Counted from the stretch's first letter, positions 47,036 through 56,771 are shown. The stretch is 64,000 nucleotides of DNA from Leptospira fluminis (GCF_004771275.1 NZ_RQEV01000015.1:129404-193403), one strand, 5' to 3'. The notes: a model not told the origin generated them from the letters alone. Numbers and translations are program-made.

Positions 47036-48052
47036 ATGATCGGGCTCGGTATAGAAAGCAGTTGCGATGAGACGAGCGTGGGTATCGTCAAAGACGGGAC
47101 CGAGATATTGTCCCTCAAGATTTTCACTCAGATCGATCTTCACAAACCCTTTCGAGGAGTCGTACCGGAAATCGCTTCCCGTTCCCATTTGGAAAAGATC
47201 AATCTAGTGCTCTCAGAGTCGATGGAGGAAGCGGGCATAGGATTCGAGGATCTGGATTACGTGGCGGTCACCCGTTCTCCCGGACTAACCGGGTCTTTGA
47301 TGATCGGGGCACAGCTTGCCAGATGTATCCATGCGGTTTTCCGGACTCCGATCGTTCCGGTATGTCATTTGCAATCACACTTTGCGGCTTTACAGTTGGA
47401 AGGAGTGCAACCGATTTTTCCCACTCTCGGCCTATTGTTATCCGGGGGAAATTCCGCTATCTACCGTATTCCGGAATTCGGAAGGATGGAAACCGTAGGG
47501 GATACCATGGATGACGCACTCGGGGAAGCCTTCGATAAGGTAGCCGGATTGTTGGGATTGCCTTATCCGGGCGGACCCGCAATCGAAGAAGAAGCCTCCA
47601 AATACGTTCCGGAGGAGGGAGAAAAGGATTTGCTCCCCCCCTTGTTACGGAACCTGGAACAGGACCGAGTGGCTTTTTCCTTTTCGGGAGTAAAGACTGC
47701 CGTGGCCCACTTGATCGCTAAACGACCCGAACTCCCCGTTCCGAAGGTTTGCTATCATTTTCAGAACACCGCCTTCGAGCTGGTGGAAAGAAATCTGAAA
47801 AGAGCCGTTGCCGTGACCGGATGCAGGCGAATTATCGCCGCGGGAGGAGTTTTGGCGAATTCCACCCTAAAAAAAAGACTTCGGAAGTTTGCGGAAAAAA
47901 ATTATCTGGAATTATTTGCCCCAGATAAAAAGATCCTTTGCACGGACAACGGAGCTATGGTCGCGACTCTAGGTTATTATTTATTTCAGAAAGGATATTC
48001 CACAGGTTTGGAATTTACGGTCAGTCCAGTGAGACAGGAGACGTATGTATGA
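47036..48052 (+). CDS. tsaD: tRNA N6-adenosine threonylcarbamoyltransferase
   Basis: A 338-residue TsaD/Kae1. It starts [18 protein letters not shown], has the metal-binding pair in CHLQSHFAA (HxxxH), SGGNSAIY, and the conserved [23 protein letters not shown]. It transfers threonylcarbamoyl to A37 of tRNAs reading ANN codons. The stop overlaps pssA by four bases. Confidence 0.97.
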   Translation: MIGLGIESSCDETSVGIVKDGTEILSLKIFTQIDLHKPFRGVVPEIASRSHLEKINLVLSESMEEAGIGFEDLDYVAVTRSPGLTGSLMIGAQLARCIHAVFRTPIVPVCHLQSHFAALQLEGVQPIFPTLGLLLSGGNSAIYRIPEFGRMETVGDTMDDALGEAFDKVAGLLGLPYPGGPAIEEEASKYVPEEGEKDLLPPLLRNLEQDRVAFSFSGVKTAVAHLIAKRPELPVPKVCYHFQNTAFELVERNLKRAVAVTGCRRIIAAGGVLANSTLKKRLRKFAEKNYLELFAPDKKILCTDNGAMVATLGYYLFQKGYSTGLEFTVSPVRQETYV

Positions 48053-48804
48053 ATCGTAAACTGAATTGGATCCCCAATACGATCACATTAGGAAATCTTA
48101 CCATGGGATTCGTTTCCATATTGATCGCGTCAGAGACAGCCGGGAGCGGTTCCCAAGGTTACATATTAAGCGGTTTCTTTATACTTCTGGCCGCGATCTG
48201 CGACGGGCTGGACGGCATGGTCGCAAGGGCGCTGGACGCCACGAGCGAACTAGGCGCGGATCTGGATAGTTTGGCCGATTTAACCGCATTCGGTATCGCA
48301 CCGGGCTTCCTTTTTTATAATATAGTATTGAGCGAATATAAGATCGATGTGTTCGGAAAAGAAAATCTCTTTCCGATCGGAATGCTTTTGGCCGCGGTTT
48401 TTCCGATCTGCGCCGCCTATCGCTTAGCGAGGTTCAATGTAGCGCACGAGCCCGGTTCCTTTACCGGTCTCCCGTCTCCGGTGGCCGGGGTTACGATCGG
48501 ATTTCTTCCTATCTTTCTCAACAGAGACGCTATTCCGCATTGGGTAACGATTCCTCTCTTTCTTCTCGTCGCGATCCTGATGGTTTCCAACGTGCGTTAC
48601 GGGAAACCGCAAGTCGCGATCCGATCCAAACTGACGCCCGGAAAAGCGGTGCTTATGTTGGCTGCCGCGACAGTACTTCTCTTTTTCGTGGGTTTTCACC
48701 GTTGGCCTTGGCTGATTTACGGTCTGATCTTTCTCTATATTTTCTCCGGACTGATTACGTTTATCATCCATGTCCTCCAGGATTTTAGGGTAAAGCTGGA
48801 TTGA
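48049..48804 (+). CDS. pssA: CDP-diacylglycerol--serine O-phosphatidyltransferase
   Basis: A 251-residue membrane enzyme of the CDP-alcohol phosphatidyltransferase family, starting at 48049 with the ATGA overlap. The family motif DG-xx-AR-x8-G-xxx-D-xxx-D is complete in [20 protein letters not shown] and the following DLDSLAD. The [13 protein letters not shown] opening and INxxDRD-like loops are those of PssA. It makes phosphatidylserine, precursor of phosphatidylethanolamine. It runs convergently into the next minus-strand gene with a 20-base overlap. Confidence 0.93.
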   Translation: MNRKLNWIPNTITLGNLTMGFVSILIASETAGSGSQGYILSGFFILLAAICDGLDGMVARALDATSELGADLDSLADLTAFGIAPGFLFYNIVLSEYKIDVFGKENLFPIGMLLAAVFPICAAYRLARFNVAHEPGSFTGLPSPVAGVTIGFLPIFLNRDAIPHWVTIPLFLLVAILMVSNVRYGKPQVAIRSKLTPGKAVLMLAAATVLLFFVGFHRWPWLIYGLIFLYIFSGLITFIIHVLQDFRVKLD

Positions 48805-50152
48805 TCCGGTTCACCGGAACCGATGATTCGACGGAATCTTCCGACAAAGGAAGGAAGAACTGGAATCTAGCGCTGAGCGAATCCCCTTTGGAATCGAGTC
48901 CTCTGGTATGCCGGAGCGTAAGGGCGAAATAAGGGTGATAAATCCGAGCGAAAACATACACCGGTTTGTCCGTTAACCTCAGCCCGGTTTCCTCCGGAGT
49001 CAGAGATTCCTCGACGAAAGAGGGTTCACGATTTTTCTCCTTCGCGGCTAGAACCGAAAGTTGCAGTTTCCAATGCTCGGGGAAGTTGAGACGGGCCGTG
49101 GCTTCCGTGAGGTTGTCCCCGTTTTCCCTCCATTCCTGTCCGATTTCCCAGCTCCAAAACCTTTTCTGAAATCCGTAATAGAGTCCTCTCCCGACGATCC
49201 AATCGGTCCTGTCGTAAAAACGATAGGTTCGAATTTGAGCGGAGACCGCACCCCAATCCGTGATCAAAAGTCCCAATTTCCCGAAGATCCCTTTCGCGGT
49301 CCGTTCGTTCGATCCGGCCGGATCCGCGGCGGAGCGTTCGAGTTGCACCGCTTCCAATTTCCGGTAATATCCCGGCTCCCATACCAGCCTGAGGAATTTT
49401 CCTTTTTCTCCCGGATCGCCGGGAGAGGAAAGGGCGAAGAGTCTGGAAGAAATTCCCCTATAACCCGAAATAAACAATCTCCGGGCCCGAACGGGGTCCT
49501 GCCAATAAGCGGATAAGACTCCGTTCGGATCCTGTTTCGTGCCGAACGCCTCCAATCTAAAACCGAAGGAGGGCTCAAAACTTTTCTTCCGATAAGAATT
49601 CGGAATTTCTAATAGAATGAATCCTTCTTTCGTTTCGGGAGAATAAGCGAATTCGGACGTTTCACCGAAGGGTTTCAGAAAAAATCCGGGACGCTTGGAG
49701 GCCCCTTTTTCCGCGTAATAGAGGCTTCCCATGCTTTGTCCTAGGAACCCGCCCAAAAACGCCGAGCGGATCGTAGGCTGTTCCAGAAAGGGAAAGGAGG
49801 AAAACTCGAAGTTCTCCCTCAAAAAAAAGAAGTGTCGGGAGGGTTTAAATCTATTTCCGTAGGAAAGATACATTCGGTTCGTTTCCACGGAACCGGAGGC
49901 AAGCGGCCGTTCGTTTCTTTTCTCCAAAAAAAGTTTGGAAGGAACGCAGGGAATTTTTTCCTCTTTCTCGGCGCTTTCGCTTTTCCTTGCACAAAATTCC
50001 GTTCTAAGCCAGACAGTATCCTTTGCGTCCGAAAAAAATCTGGAATCGTATGCGGAAAACGAGCCCCCTAACGCGAGCGGCGCAACGGACTCCTTGCTTG
50101 TTACAGAGCTTGCGAAGCAGAATAGAAGCAAAGAAAAAGCGAAGCCTCTCAG
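48785..50152 (-). CDS. Hypothetical exported protein, beta-rich
   Basis: Up to 455 residues; I do not recognise it. The N-terminus is a signal-like stretch (LRGFAFSLLLFCFASSVTSKES), the rest is rich in Tyr, Trp, Phe and short strands, as in outer-membrane or surface proteins. No ATG fits: a CTG overlapping the upstream stop (CTGA at 50152-50149) or a TTG at 50131 are the best candidates. It is coupled to the gene before it. Repeated Tyr/Arg strands (YRFYDRTDWIVGRGLYYG, SWEIGQEWREN) hint at a beta-barrel. Confidence 0.55.
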   Translation of the reverse strand: MRGFAFSLLLFCFASSVTSKESVAPLALGGSFSAYDSRFFSDAKDTVWLRTEFCARKSESAEKEEKIPCVPSKLFLEKRNERPLASGSVETNRMYLSYGNRFKPSRHFFFLRENFEFSSFPFLEQPTIRSAFLGGFLGQSMGSLYYAEKGASKRPGFFLKPFGETSEFAYSPETKEGFILLEIPNSYRKKSFEPSFGFRLEAFGTKQDPNGVLSAYWQDPVRARRLFISGYRGISSRLFALSSPGDPGEKGKFLRLVWEPGYYRKLEAVQLERSAADPAGSNERTAKGIFGKLGLLITDWGAVSAQIRTYRFYDRTDWIVGRGLYYGFQKRFWSWEIGQEWRENGDNLTEATARLNFPEHWKLQLSVLAAKEKNREPSFVEESLTPEETGLRLTDKPVYVFARIYHPYFALTLRHTRGLDSKGDSLSARFQFFLPLSEDSVESSVPVNRINPALP

Positions 50153-51036
50153 GATTTGGTCCTCGCTTTTCGGAAAAGAAGATACAGGATCTTCTTCCGC
50201 TTCGAGATTTCCAGAGTTTCCAATTTTTTGCGGAAAGATGCTTCTCCCGAACGGGACCAATCGGAAATCAGTGCTGCCTCCGGCAGTGGGAAACCTAACT
50301 TTAACAATTCGTCTAGAGTCAGACCGGAAAAAGGGATTTCCGGAGGTTTTGAGAAAGCGCTTTTCGGCGGAGGACTTGTCACCGGAAGATTTTCAGAAAA
50401 AGATCCGGCGGAGATTCCGATAGAGGAAAAGCCCACAAGACCCTGCGTTTCTTTTCGGGACAGAATTTCTCCCGAGATTTGCTCTTCCTTCCATGTGAAT
50501 CCGATGGTGAATTTCGTTTCTACGAATCCGGATCCTTCTACGGATCTTTCTGCGCTTAAGCTCAATCCGAATTTTCCGTAAGGATCCGTTCGGACGAGAA
50601 AGCCCATCCTTTTGGCCTCGATACGGTTCTCCCAGAGGAAGCTGAGTTCTGTTTTTCGGTGAAGGAAGCCCAGGGATGCATGCTGGGATTCCGGGGAAAA
50701 TCCGATCCGAACGACGGTTCGAATTCCGGATATTTCCTGGGAAAGGAAGCTGATTCCTAGGGAATGGTTCGGTCGAGGAAGACCTCTCGAATCCAGCCAA
50801 ATCCATCTCAGTTTGAGTTTCCCGTCCTCAGGACTGGAAAGAGGAATTTGTACGGAAGCTCCGGCCCTCGGTTTTGTCTCCGCTTCCCATCTGCCCAAAA
50901 TGGAAAACTCCGTCTCCTGGCGCCAAGGAGAAGCCAACCATTCCAAGGGAAACGTGGGAGAAGCGAAACAGGGGGAAAAAGGAAAAAACAGGAATCCCCG
51001 GAAGATCGTTCGGATCACGAAGGGACAGGTCCCCAA
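50149..51036 (-). CDS. Hypothetical exported protein with C-terminal HhH-like tail
   Basis: A 295-residue protein; a signal-like N-terminus (FRGFLFFPFSPCFASPTF) is followed by beta-rich segments of Arg/Ser/Gly pattern and a C-terminal helical tail (FSGLTLDELLKLGFPLPEA), which recalls helix-hairpin-helix or ComEA-like ends. The start is a TTG at 51036 or a GTG six codons in (51018); neither has a good ribosome site. It overlaps the next gene by four bases and probably forms a two-gene operon with it. Function unknown. Confidence 0.55.
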   Translation of the reverse strand: MGTCPFVIRTIFRGFLFFPFSPCFASPTFPLEWLASPWRQETEFSILGRWEAETKPRAGASVQIPLSSPEDGKLKLRWIWLDSRGLPRPNHSLGISFLSQEISGIRTVVRIGFSPESQHASLGFLHRKTELSFLWENRIEAKRMGFLVRTDPYGKFGLSLSAERSVEGSGFVETKFTIGFTWKEEQISGEILSRKETQGLVGFSSIGISAGSFSENLPVTSPPPKSAFSKPPEIPFSGLTLDELLKLGFPLPEAALISDWSRSGEASFRKKLETLEISKRKKILYLLFRKARTKS

Positions 51037-51187
51037 TCCGTCGGGTCCGAAGGGAAATTCCCTGGGAGGCCCCTTTTTTCCGCGTTTTTCTCTCGGCTCC
51101 GAGAGATTTGTCCGGATGGAGGATACAATAAAAAAAGCGCAAAAACAAACCGCCGGAAGATTTCACTAAGAAAAAAATAGTAAACGC

Positions 51188-51216
51188 TTGACGGTTGCTA
51201 TATTTCGGTATAGTAT
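51188..51216 (+). promoter_or_regulatory. Sigma-70-type promoter before the small gene and radC
   Basis: TTGACG at 51188-51193 and TAGTAT at 51211-51216 are separated by an ideal 17 bases. Transcription would start near 51223, about 70 bases before the ATG at 51295. The leader is AT-rich. Confidence 0.65.
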
Positions 51217-51294
51217 GTATCTATCCGTTTAGTAGATTATTGGTGAGTTTTTTCCAACTTTATGTCGTCTAAATAGACGAGGGAGAGAAAAAGT

Positions 51295-51519
51295 ATGATG
51301 ATTCGATCTCTGCAAGATACAGGAACCTATGAGAGAAGTCGGAAAGGCCTGACTGGGGCCGGACTCGATTGGAGAGAAAGGGCGAGATCCCTCGAACCGG
51401 ACTCTAAAACGTTCGCAGATTATTTAGAAGAATCCTTCCAAGGGGAAGTGGTTCAGGACGGAAGTTGGTTTTCCGAAACCCTGTCCGAACTGAGCAAAAA
51501 GAATCTGAGAAAGATCTAA
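51295..51519 (+). CDS. Small protein of unknown function before radC
   Basis: A 74-residue acidic/basic mixed protein (MIRSLQDTGTYERSRKG, LEPDSKTFADYLEESFQGE) with a good ribosome site (GGGAGAG) and a promoter about 80 bases upstream. The segment AD(Y/F)LEESFQGEV resembles the C-terminal anti-sigma-28 (FlgM)-like or rod-binding tails only loosely. It overlaps the radC frame by 55 bases, and may be needed to start its translation. No homologue is known to me. Confidence 0.6.
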   Translation: MMIRSLQDTGTYERSRKGLTGAGLDWRERARSLEPDSKTFADYLEESFQGEVVQDGSWFSETLSELSKKNLRKI

Positions 51520-52193
51520 CTCTGGGACGGTTTGTCGGTCCCCTTCCGGATCCAAGAACTCGCATCGCCTATGAGGCGGATGCCTTGGATGACTGGGAAT
51601 TGATTGCGGTCCTTTTGGGGAAAGGAGATCGAAATCGTTCGATCGAGGATCTCAGTCGGGAGATTCTCCGGATTACCAGAGGATTGGGTGGCTTGCTCTC
51701 TATCGATATTGCCCGGAACCTGCGTGTCCAAGGACTGGGAAGCGCAAAGGCTTCCGTTTTAATGGCCTCCGTAGAACTTGCGAGGCGTCTGAAATATAAA
51801 TCTCTCCAAGGCGCCTCTTTCGATGCTAGCGCCTTGGCAAAATACATGCGAACTATCTTTCTACCTATGCGCAGGGAATGTTTCGTTCTTGCGACGGTTT
51901 CTCCCGCCGGAAATTTGCTTCGTGTGGAGATCGTTTCCAAAGGAAGTTTGGAGGAAGTCGGAGTTCATCCTAGAGATCTCGTTCGAATGGTATTAAACGA
52001 CGAGGCTACGGAAGTCATCATTGCCCACAATCATCCTGGAATGACTTCGGAACCGAGCCCGGAAGATTGGGAAGTGTACACTCGATTGGGTTCGATTTTA
52101 TCCGAATTGGACGTCCGCCTTTTGGATCACTGGATTTTTGGAATTGACGGGATCTTTTCCTGCAAACATTCTACTCGCCTAGACGAGGATTGA
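51465..52193 (+). CDS. radC: RadC-like JAB/MPN domain protein
   Basis: A 242-residue protein; N-terminal helical part (about 30-100), then a JAMM/MPN+ metalloprotease-like domain with AHNHPGMTSEPSPED (H-x-H...D zinc motif). RadC homologues are common in housekeeping genomes; the old link to DNA repair is doubtful. The TTG at 51465 with AGGA seven bases before it is the best start. It overlaps the small upstream gene by 55 bases. Confidence 0.85.
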   Translation: MVFRNPVRTEQKESEKDLTLGRFVGPLPDPRTRIAYEADALDDWELIAVLLGKGDRNRSIEDLSREILRITRGLGGLLSIDIARNLRVQGLGSAKASVLMASVELARRLKYKSLQGASFDASALAKYMRTIFLPMRRECFVLATVSPAGNLLRVEIVSKGSLEEVGVHPRDLVRMVLNDEATEVIIAHNHPGMTSEPSPEDWEVYTRLGSILSELDVRLLDHWIFGIDGIFSCKHSTRLDED

Positions 52194-52229
52194 GAGTTTT
52201 TTTCTTCCTTTTCCGGACTCCAGGTATTC

Positions 52230-53000
52230 GTGTTTCTTTCCAAATTTCTCCGAAAGCTTAGAATCCTATTCGTTCTAGTCAGGCGGGACTATGCCCTCCA
52301 GTATGCAGGATCCGCGTTGGGTTTAACCTGGATGTTCCTGCAGAACATAAGCCTGATCCTGATTTACACCGTCGTTTTTTATTTTCTGGGTGTGCGCTCC
52401 GGCGGAGAAGATCCCAAAGAATATTTTTCGTACGTTTTAACCGGTTTGTTGTTCTGGATTCCTCTCCAGGAATATCTCATCCGAGGAACAGGGATATTGA
52501 CCGATAACCGCCATCTCATCAAACGATCCTCTCTCGGTCCGGAAATTTTTCTTTGGATTCCGTTTTCCCAGTATTTGCTGCATTGGGGAATCACGGCTCT
52601 GCCCGTTCTTTTTTGTTTGGTCTGGTTCGGCAGTGCGGATCCGCTAGGACTGATTCCCGGTTTTTTGGTGGCATGCGGGACCGGTTTATTCTTGGCCTGC
52701 TTGGTCGGTTATCTGGGAAGGATCAATATCATTCTGCGGGATATTTCTCCTTTGGTCCGACTCGTATCGCAATTTCTTTTTTGGGGGCTTCCCGTTCTCT
52801 ATCATCCTTCCGGATTTTTGGGAAGGATGAACGTTTGGAATCCCTTCTTTTTTCCCCTTGAACTCTTTCGATCTTTCGTGTTGAACGATTACAAATCGGA
52901 GGCGCACGCCGGACAGTTTCTTCCGTTTTTAGTTTTATTCATTATGATTTTATTATTAAGTCGGAAGAAGCTGAACCAGGTAGTGTTGGATCACCTTTGA
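52230..53000 (+). CDS. ABC-2 type polysaccharide transporter permease (Wzm-like)
   Basis: A 256-residue membrane protein with six helices; an N-terminal amphipathic segment (LRKLRILFVLVRRDYALQYAG) and the LGLTWMFLQNI motif are typical of O-antigen/teichoic acid exporters, as is RDISPLVRLVSQFLFWGLPVLY. It forms the pore for lipid-linked polysaccharide together with the ATPase encoded next. It starts at a GTG; its stop overlaps the next start (TTGA). Confidence 0.9.
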   Translation: MFLSKFLRKLRILFVLVRRDYALQYAGSALGLTWMFLQNISLILIYTVVFYFLGVRSGGEDPKEYFSYVLTGLLFWIPLQEYLIRGTGILTDNRHLIKRSSLGPEIFLWIPFSQYLLHWGITALPVLFCLVWFGSADPLGLIPGFLVACGTGLFLACLVGYLGRINIILRDISPLVRLVSQFLFWGLPVLYHPSGFLGRMNVWNPFFFPLELFRSFVLNDYKSEAHAGQFLPFLVLFIMILLLSRKKLNQVVLDHL

Positions 53001-54196
53001 TACGCGTAGAAGGTATTCGTAAAATCTATTCGGGTTATAGTCGACCTTGGAACCGATTATGGAACGCTTTGACGTTCGGATATTTTGGATCCGATATCAA
53101 ATTTATCGCTTTGGACAATATCGGCTTTTCCGCAGACAAAGGCGAGATCCTGGGAATTATCGGTAGAAACGGTGCCGGAAAATCCACTCTGCTGAAACTA
53201 CTGACGGGAGTTTCCCGCCCGGACTCCGGAAAAATGGAGAAGAGGGGATCGGTCCGTTCTATCCTGGAACTAGGGGTCGGATTTAATCCTGAATTGTCCG
53301 GAGAAGAAAATTTATATTACAACGGCTTGGTATGGGGTTTGGACCCGGAGGAACTTCTCTCTTCTATGGACGAGATATTCCGTTTTGCGGGGCTAAGCGA
53401 ATTTAAAAAAGTTCCGCTAAAGAATTATTCCTCCGGGATGACGATGCGACTCGGATTCGCTTTGGCCACGGTAAAGCGTCCTGACATTTTGATCGTGGAT
53501 GAAGCTTTGGCTGTCGGAGACGCGAGTTTCCAACAGAAATGCCTCACTCGATTCCGAAAATTTTCGGAGGAAGGAACTTTGACTCTGATCGTAAGTCATG
53601 ACCTGGAACTTCTAAAGTCCGTATGTACCCGGATTTTGATTTTGGAAAAGGGAAGGCTAGTTTACGATGGAGAACCCGTGCGCGGATTCCGGGAATATAT
53701 GCAGATCATCGCCGCTTCTTCCGCAGCGGAAGGAACGGTTTTGGAACCGAGAGAAAGCATTCTGGATTCGGTGACGATTCGGCTTTCCCACGGAAATCGG
53801 ACCAATCCTTCTCTTTTGCCTGTAGGGGCCGAAGTGGAATTATCGATTACCGCTAAATTCAATCGTGGAGTCGATAGGCTTACTTTCGGGTTTCATATAG
53901 ATGATCACAGGGGAATCCGATCCTTCGGTACGAATACGTTTCATCTCGGTAAGGAATTGCGAGGGATACGGGAAGGGGAGTGGGTCCATGCCAGCTTCCG
54001 GTTTCCTTTGAATTTTTCGTCCGGAAAATATTCTCTAGGAGTGGCCCTCCATTCCGGAGAAAGCCATGTCGAGGGTTCCTATTTGTGGAGGGATGGGGTC
54101 TTGGAATTCGAACTGGAGCGCCTCGATCTAAGCAAATTCGAAGGGGTCGCTTGGATTCCGGTCCAATCCGCCACGAAAAAAGGCGACCCTGCCTAG
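52997..54196 (+). CDS. Polysaccharide ABC transporter ATPase (Wzt-like)
   Basis: A 399-residue protein with an ABC ATPase domain (1-245) and a Wzt-type C-terminal beta-sandwich domain (about 255-390) that recognises the glycan. Walker A is GRNGAGKSTLL, the signature is YSSGMTMRLGFA, and Walker B is DILIVDEALAVGD; FCIDD-like segments near FGFHIDDHRGI follow the Wzt pattern. It works with the permease before it in exporting O-antigen-like chains. The TTG start overlaps the previous stop. Confidence 0.92.
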   Translation: MIRVEGIRKIYSGYSRPWNRLWNALTFGYFGSDIKFIALDNIGFSADKGEILGIIGRNGAGKSTLLKLLTGVSRPDSGKMEKRGSVRSILELGVGFNPELSGEENLYYNGLVWGLDPEELLSSMDEIFRFAGLSEFKKVPLKNYSSGMTMRLGFALATVKRPDILIVDEALAVGDASFQQKCLTRFRKFSEEGTLTLIVSHDLELLKSVCTRILILEKGRLVYDGEPVRGFREYMQIIAASSAAEGTVLEPRESILDSVTIRLSHGNRTNPSLLPVGAEVELSITAKFNRGVDRLTFGFHIDDHRGIRSFGTNTFHLGKELRGIREGEWVHASFRFPLNFSSGKYSLGVALHSGESHVEGSYLWRDGVLEFELERLDLSKFEGVAWIPVQSATKKGDPA

Positions 54197-54242
54197 ATAA
54201 ATTCCTTCCCACTTCCTCTTTGCTTCCTAATTTGGTCTTGGT

Positions 54243-55544
54243 ATGAAAGTATGCGTGATCGGTAGCGGGTATGTCGGCTTAGTGGCGGGCGCCTGCTTTG
54301 CGGAATACGGAAACAACGTAATCTGCGTGGACAAGGATTCCAAAAAAATCGAAAATCTGAAGAACGGCATCATTCCCATTTACGAGCCAGGGCTTTCCGA
54401 ATTGGTTTTGAACAATTGTAAGGAGAAGCGTTTGGAATTCACGGTTTCCTTAAAGGAAGGCGTGGAAAAATCGGACCTTATTTTCGTCGCGGTGGGAACG
54501 CCTACCTCCGCGGACGGATCGGCGGATTTGTCAGCCGTGTTCGCTGTTGCCGAAGAGATAGGAAAATCGATGAACGGTTATAAGGTGATCGTCGACAAAT
54601 CGACGGTCCCTGTGGGTACTGCGGCGAAAGTAAAAGAAATCCTAGGTAAGAATACTAAACATGAATTCGACGTGGTTTCCAATCCCGAATTTCTAAAAGA
54701 AGGAGCGGCCATCGACGATTTCATGAGACCAGAACGCGTCGTTATCGGAGCGGACAGCGATCGGGCAAGCGATCTAGTCGCAAAGTTGTATGCCCCTTTC
54801 GTGCTCAACGGCAATCCTATTCTGCGTATGGGGACCGTATCCGCGGAACTTACGAAGTATGCATGTAACGCCTTCCTTGCCACGAAAATTTCTTTTGCCA
54901 ACGAGATCGCGAACCTTTGTGAGTCGGTAGGCGCCGATTATGAGGATGTTCGGAAAGGAATGGGAACGGATTCGAGAATCGGCCGACAATTTTTGTACGC
55001 CGGGATCGGCTATGGCGGCTCCTGTTTTCCGAAAGACGTTCGCGCTCTCATCCGCACTTCGGAACAGTTCGGCAGATTGCTTCGGATTATCCAAGAGGTG
55101 GAAGCCGTCAACGAAGACCAAAAGCTCCGTTTGTTCGAAAAGATAGAATCCTTTTACGGAAAAGGCGGAATCAAGGGAAAAAAATTCGCCGTTTGGGGAT
55201 TAGCCTTTAAGCCGGGAACGGACGACATGAGGGAAGCTCCCTCGATTCCTCTCCTTTTAAAATTACACGAGGAAGGAGCCGAGATTCGGGCGTTCGATCC
55301 GGTCGCAAAGGAAACCTCCGAAATCTACTTTAAGAGCAAGGTCCAATACGGAGAGGACGCGTATTCCGTATTGGAAGGTGCCGATGCTCTATTGCTTTTG
55401 ACGGAGTGGAGAGAGTTCCGCGAGCCGGATCTGCAAAGAATGAAAAGTCTTTTGAAGAGTCTCGTGATTTTCGACGGTAGGAATCAGTATCGTCCCGATT
55501 CGTTGAAGAAAGAGGGATTCGAATATTTCTCTATAGGGCGTTGA
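54243..55544 (+). CDS. ugd: UDP-glucose 6-dehydrogenase
   Basis: A 433-residue NAD-dependent enzyme that oxidises UDP-glucose to UDP-glucuronate. The Rossmann motif is KVCVIGSGYVGLVAGACFA, the substrate loop NPEFLKEGAAIDDF, and the catalytic Cys is in GGSCFPKDVRAL. It lies 46 bases after the polysaccharide transporter ATPase gene and likely makes a precursor for the same glycan. It is followed by a hairpin-rich spacer. Confidence 0.95.
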   Translation: MKVCVIGSGYVGLVAGACFAEYGNNVICVDKDSKKIENLKNGIIPIYEPGLSELVLNNCKEKRLEFTVSLKEGVEKSDLIFVAVGTPTSADGSADLSAVFAVAEEIGKSMNGYKVIVDKSTVPVGTAAKVKEILGKNTKHEFDVVSNPEFLKEGAAIDDFMRPERVVIGADSDRASDLVAKLYAPFVLNGNPILRMGTVSAELTKYACNAFLATKISFANEIANLCESVGADYEDVRKGMGTDSRIGRQFLYAGIGYGGSCFPKDVRALIRTSEQFGRLLRIIQEVEAVNEDQKLRLFEKIESFYGKGGIKGKKFAVWGLAFKPGTDDMREAPSIPLLLKLHEEGAEIRAFDPVAKETSEIYFKSKVQYGEDAYSVLEGADALLLLTEWREFREPDLQRMKSLLKSLVIFDGRNQYRPDSLKKEGFEYFSIGR

Positions 55545-55549
55545 GGGTT

Positions 55550-55780
55550 CCCCACCCTACTCTGGGTGGGGGCCGGTGCGGTGGTACCCCCGAAGCGGCA
55601 TCGCAACGCGCGTAGCATGGATTCTTTTTTAAGTCAACCGTTTCTGTAAAAAATTGTTTGTATGACCTCCTGCACGAAAATATTGCAAAAAAAAGTTGTC
55701 AGTATCACTTTTTTATGATAGAGAGATTGCGGGATTGGCCCACAAGCCCACCACCTCCACCCGAACCAGGGTGGGGGCCG
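55550..55780. repeat. Two GGGTGG-type hairpin repeats in a 257-bp spacer
   Basis: The spacer after ugd holds two copies of a hairpin, CCACCC-N6-GGGTGGGGGCCG, at 55552-55575 (stem extendable to 8 bp) and 55757-55780. They are 205 bases apart in the same orientation. Between them is an AT-rich run with oligo-A and oligo-T tracts. The first lies six bases after the ugd stop and could help termination, though no U-tract follows directly. I see no gene here. Confidence 0.6.
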
Positions 55781-55801
55781 CCGAATCCCTATACCACATT
55801 T

Positions 55802-56647
55802 CTAGTCCAATCCTCTAAGAAGATTTTCAATATCCTTTTTCTCGTCGGGATCGGAAGTGAATTCGAGCGCTTTTTTTAGATCGGATTTGGCTTCGAATTT
55901 CTTTCCGATTTCCTTATAAGCCAAGCCTCTGTAATAGAACGCGGATTGGGCGTAACCCGTTCCGGGAGGATACTTGTCCAGATATAAGCTGAACGTCTTT
56001 ATCGTCTTTTCGTAATTTTCCATTTCCGCATATGCGATCCCAAGATTGAACAAGGCCCGGTGTCTGACTTCAGGTTCGGAATCTTTTCCGAATTCCGAGG
56101 CAAAGGATTTATAAAAAAAATCCGCGGCTTTCGGATATTCCCTTCCCTCGAAATAGTATTCGCCGATCTTCAATAGAAGTTTCGGATCTTCGGGACTTTT
56201 CTTTAGCGATGCCAACAGATCCGATTCCTGGTCCCGCTTTTCGTAGGCTTTCTTCAGGGTTTTCACTACGGTTTTAGAGTCGGGCATCCCCGTAATCTTT
56301 TCGGTGATACTTCCGTTTCGATCCAGAAATAGAAGGGTAGGATATCCGGAAACGGAATACTTTCTTTTTAAATTCGGGAACCGATCGCCATCCAGGGAAA
56401 GCAGAACGAATCGGGATAGTTCGGCTTGGACTTCTTTACGAGGATAAATCTCGTTTTTCAAGGTCTTACAATACCCGCACCAATCCGCATAAACGTCGAT
56501 AAAGATCGGTCTTCCTTCCCGCTTCGCCTTGGCGAAGGCTTTTTCAACGGAAGTTTCCCATACGACGCCCGCGAATAACGGACCGAAAGACGATCCGGAT
56601 AAACAGAAGAATATGACTAAGTAGAAAAACACTGCTTTTAGTTTCAT
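55802..56647 (-). CDS. Thioredoxin-fold lipoprotein-like/exported protein with TPR repeats
   Basis: The ATG at 56647 gives 281 residues: signal peptide (AVFFYLVIFFCLSGSSFG), a thioredoxin-like domain (about 30-140) with WCGYC and cis-Pro in SGYPTLLFLD, and TPR repeats (about 165-275: YYFEGREYPKAADFFYKSF, ALFNLGIAYAEMENYEKTI, YYRGLAYKEIGKKFEAKS). It resembles the C-terminal domain of DsbD and thioredoxin_7 proteins, and probably handles disulfides in the periplasm. The longer upstream frame has no better start. Confidence 0.85.
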   Translation of the reverse strand: MKLKAVFFYLVIFFCLSGSSFGPLFAGVVWETSVEKAFAKAKREGRPIFIDVYADWCGYCKTLKNEIYPRKEVQAELSRFVLLSLDGDRFPNLKRKYSVSGYPTLLFLDRNGSITEKITGMPDSKTVVKTLKKAYEKRDQESDLLASLKKSPEDPKLLLKIGEYYFEGREYPKAADFFYKSFASEFGKDSEPEVRHRALFNLGIAYAEMENYEKTIKTFSLYLDKYPPGTGYAQSAFYYRGLAYKEIGKKFEAKSDLKKALEFTSDPDEKKDIENLLRGLD

Positions 56648-56771
56648 AGTTACGGAACTCGAACGGTCTTTTTTTCCAATGTAAGGAAAATGGGAATTCG
56701 GAAAAAGTCGGTTTTTTGGTTTACCCAAGAAGGCGAAACCGGAAATTCGAAGTAAATCTCCAGGGGGAAAG

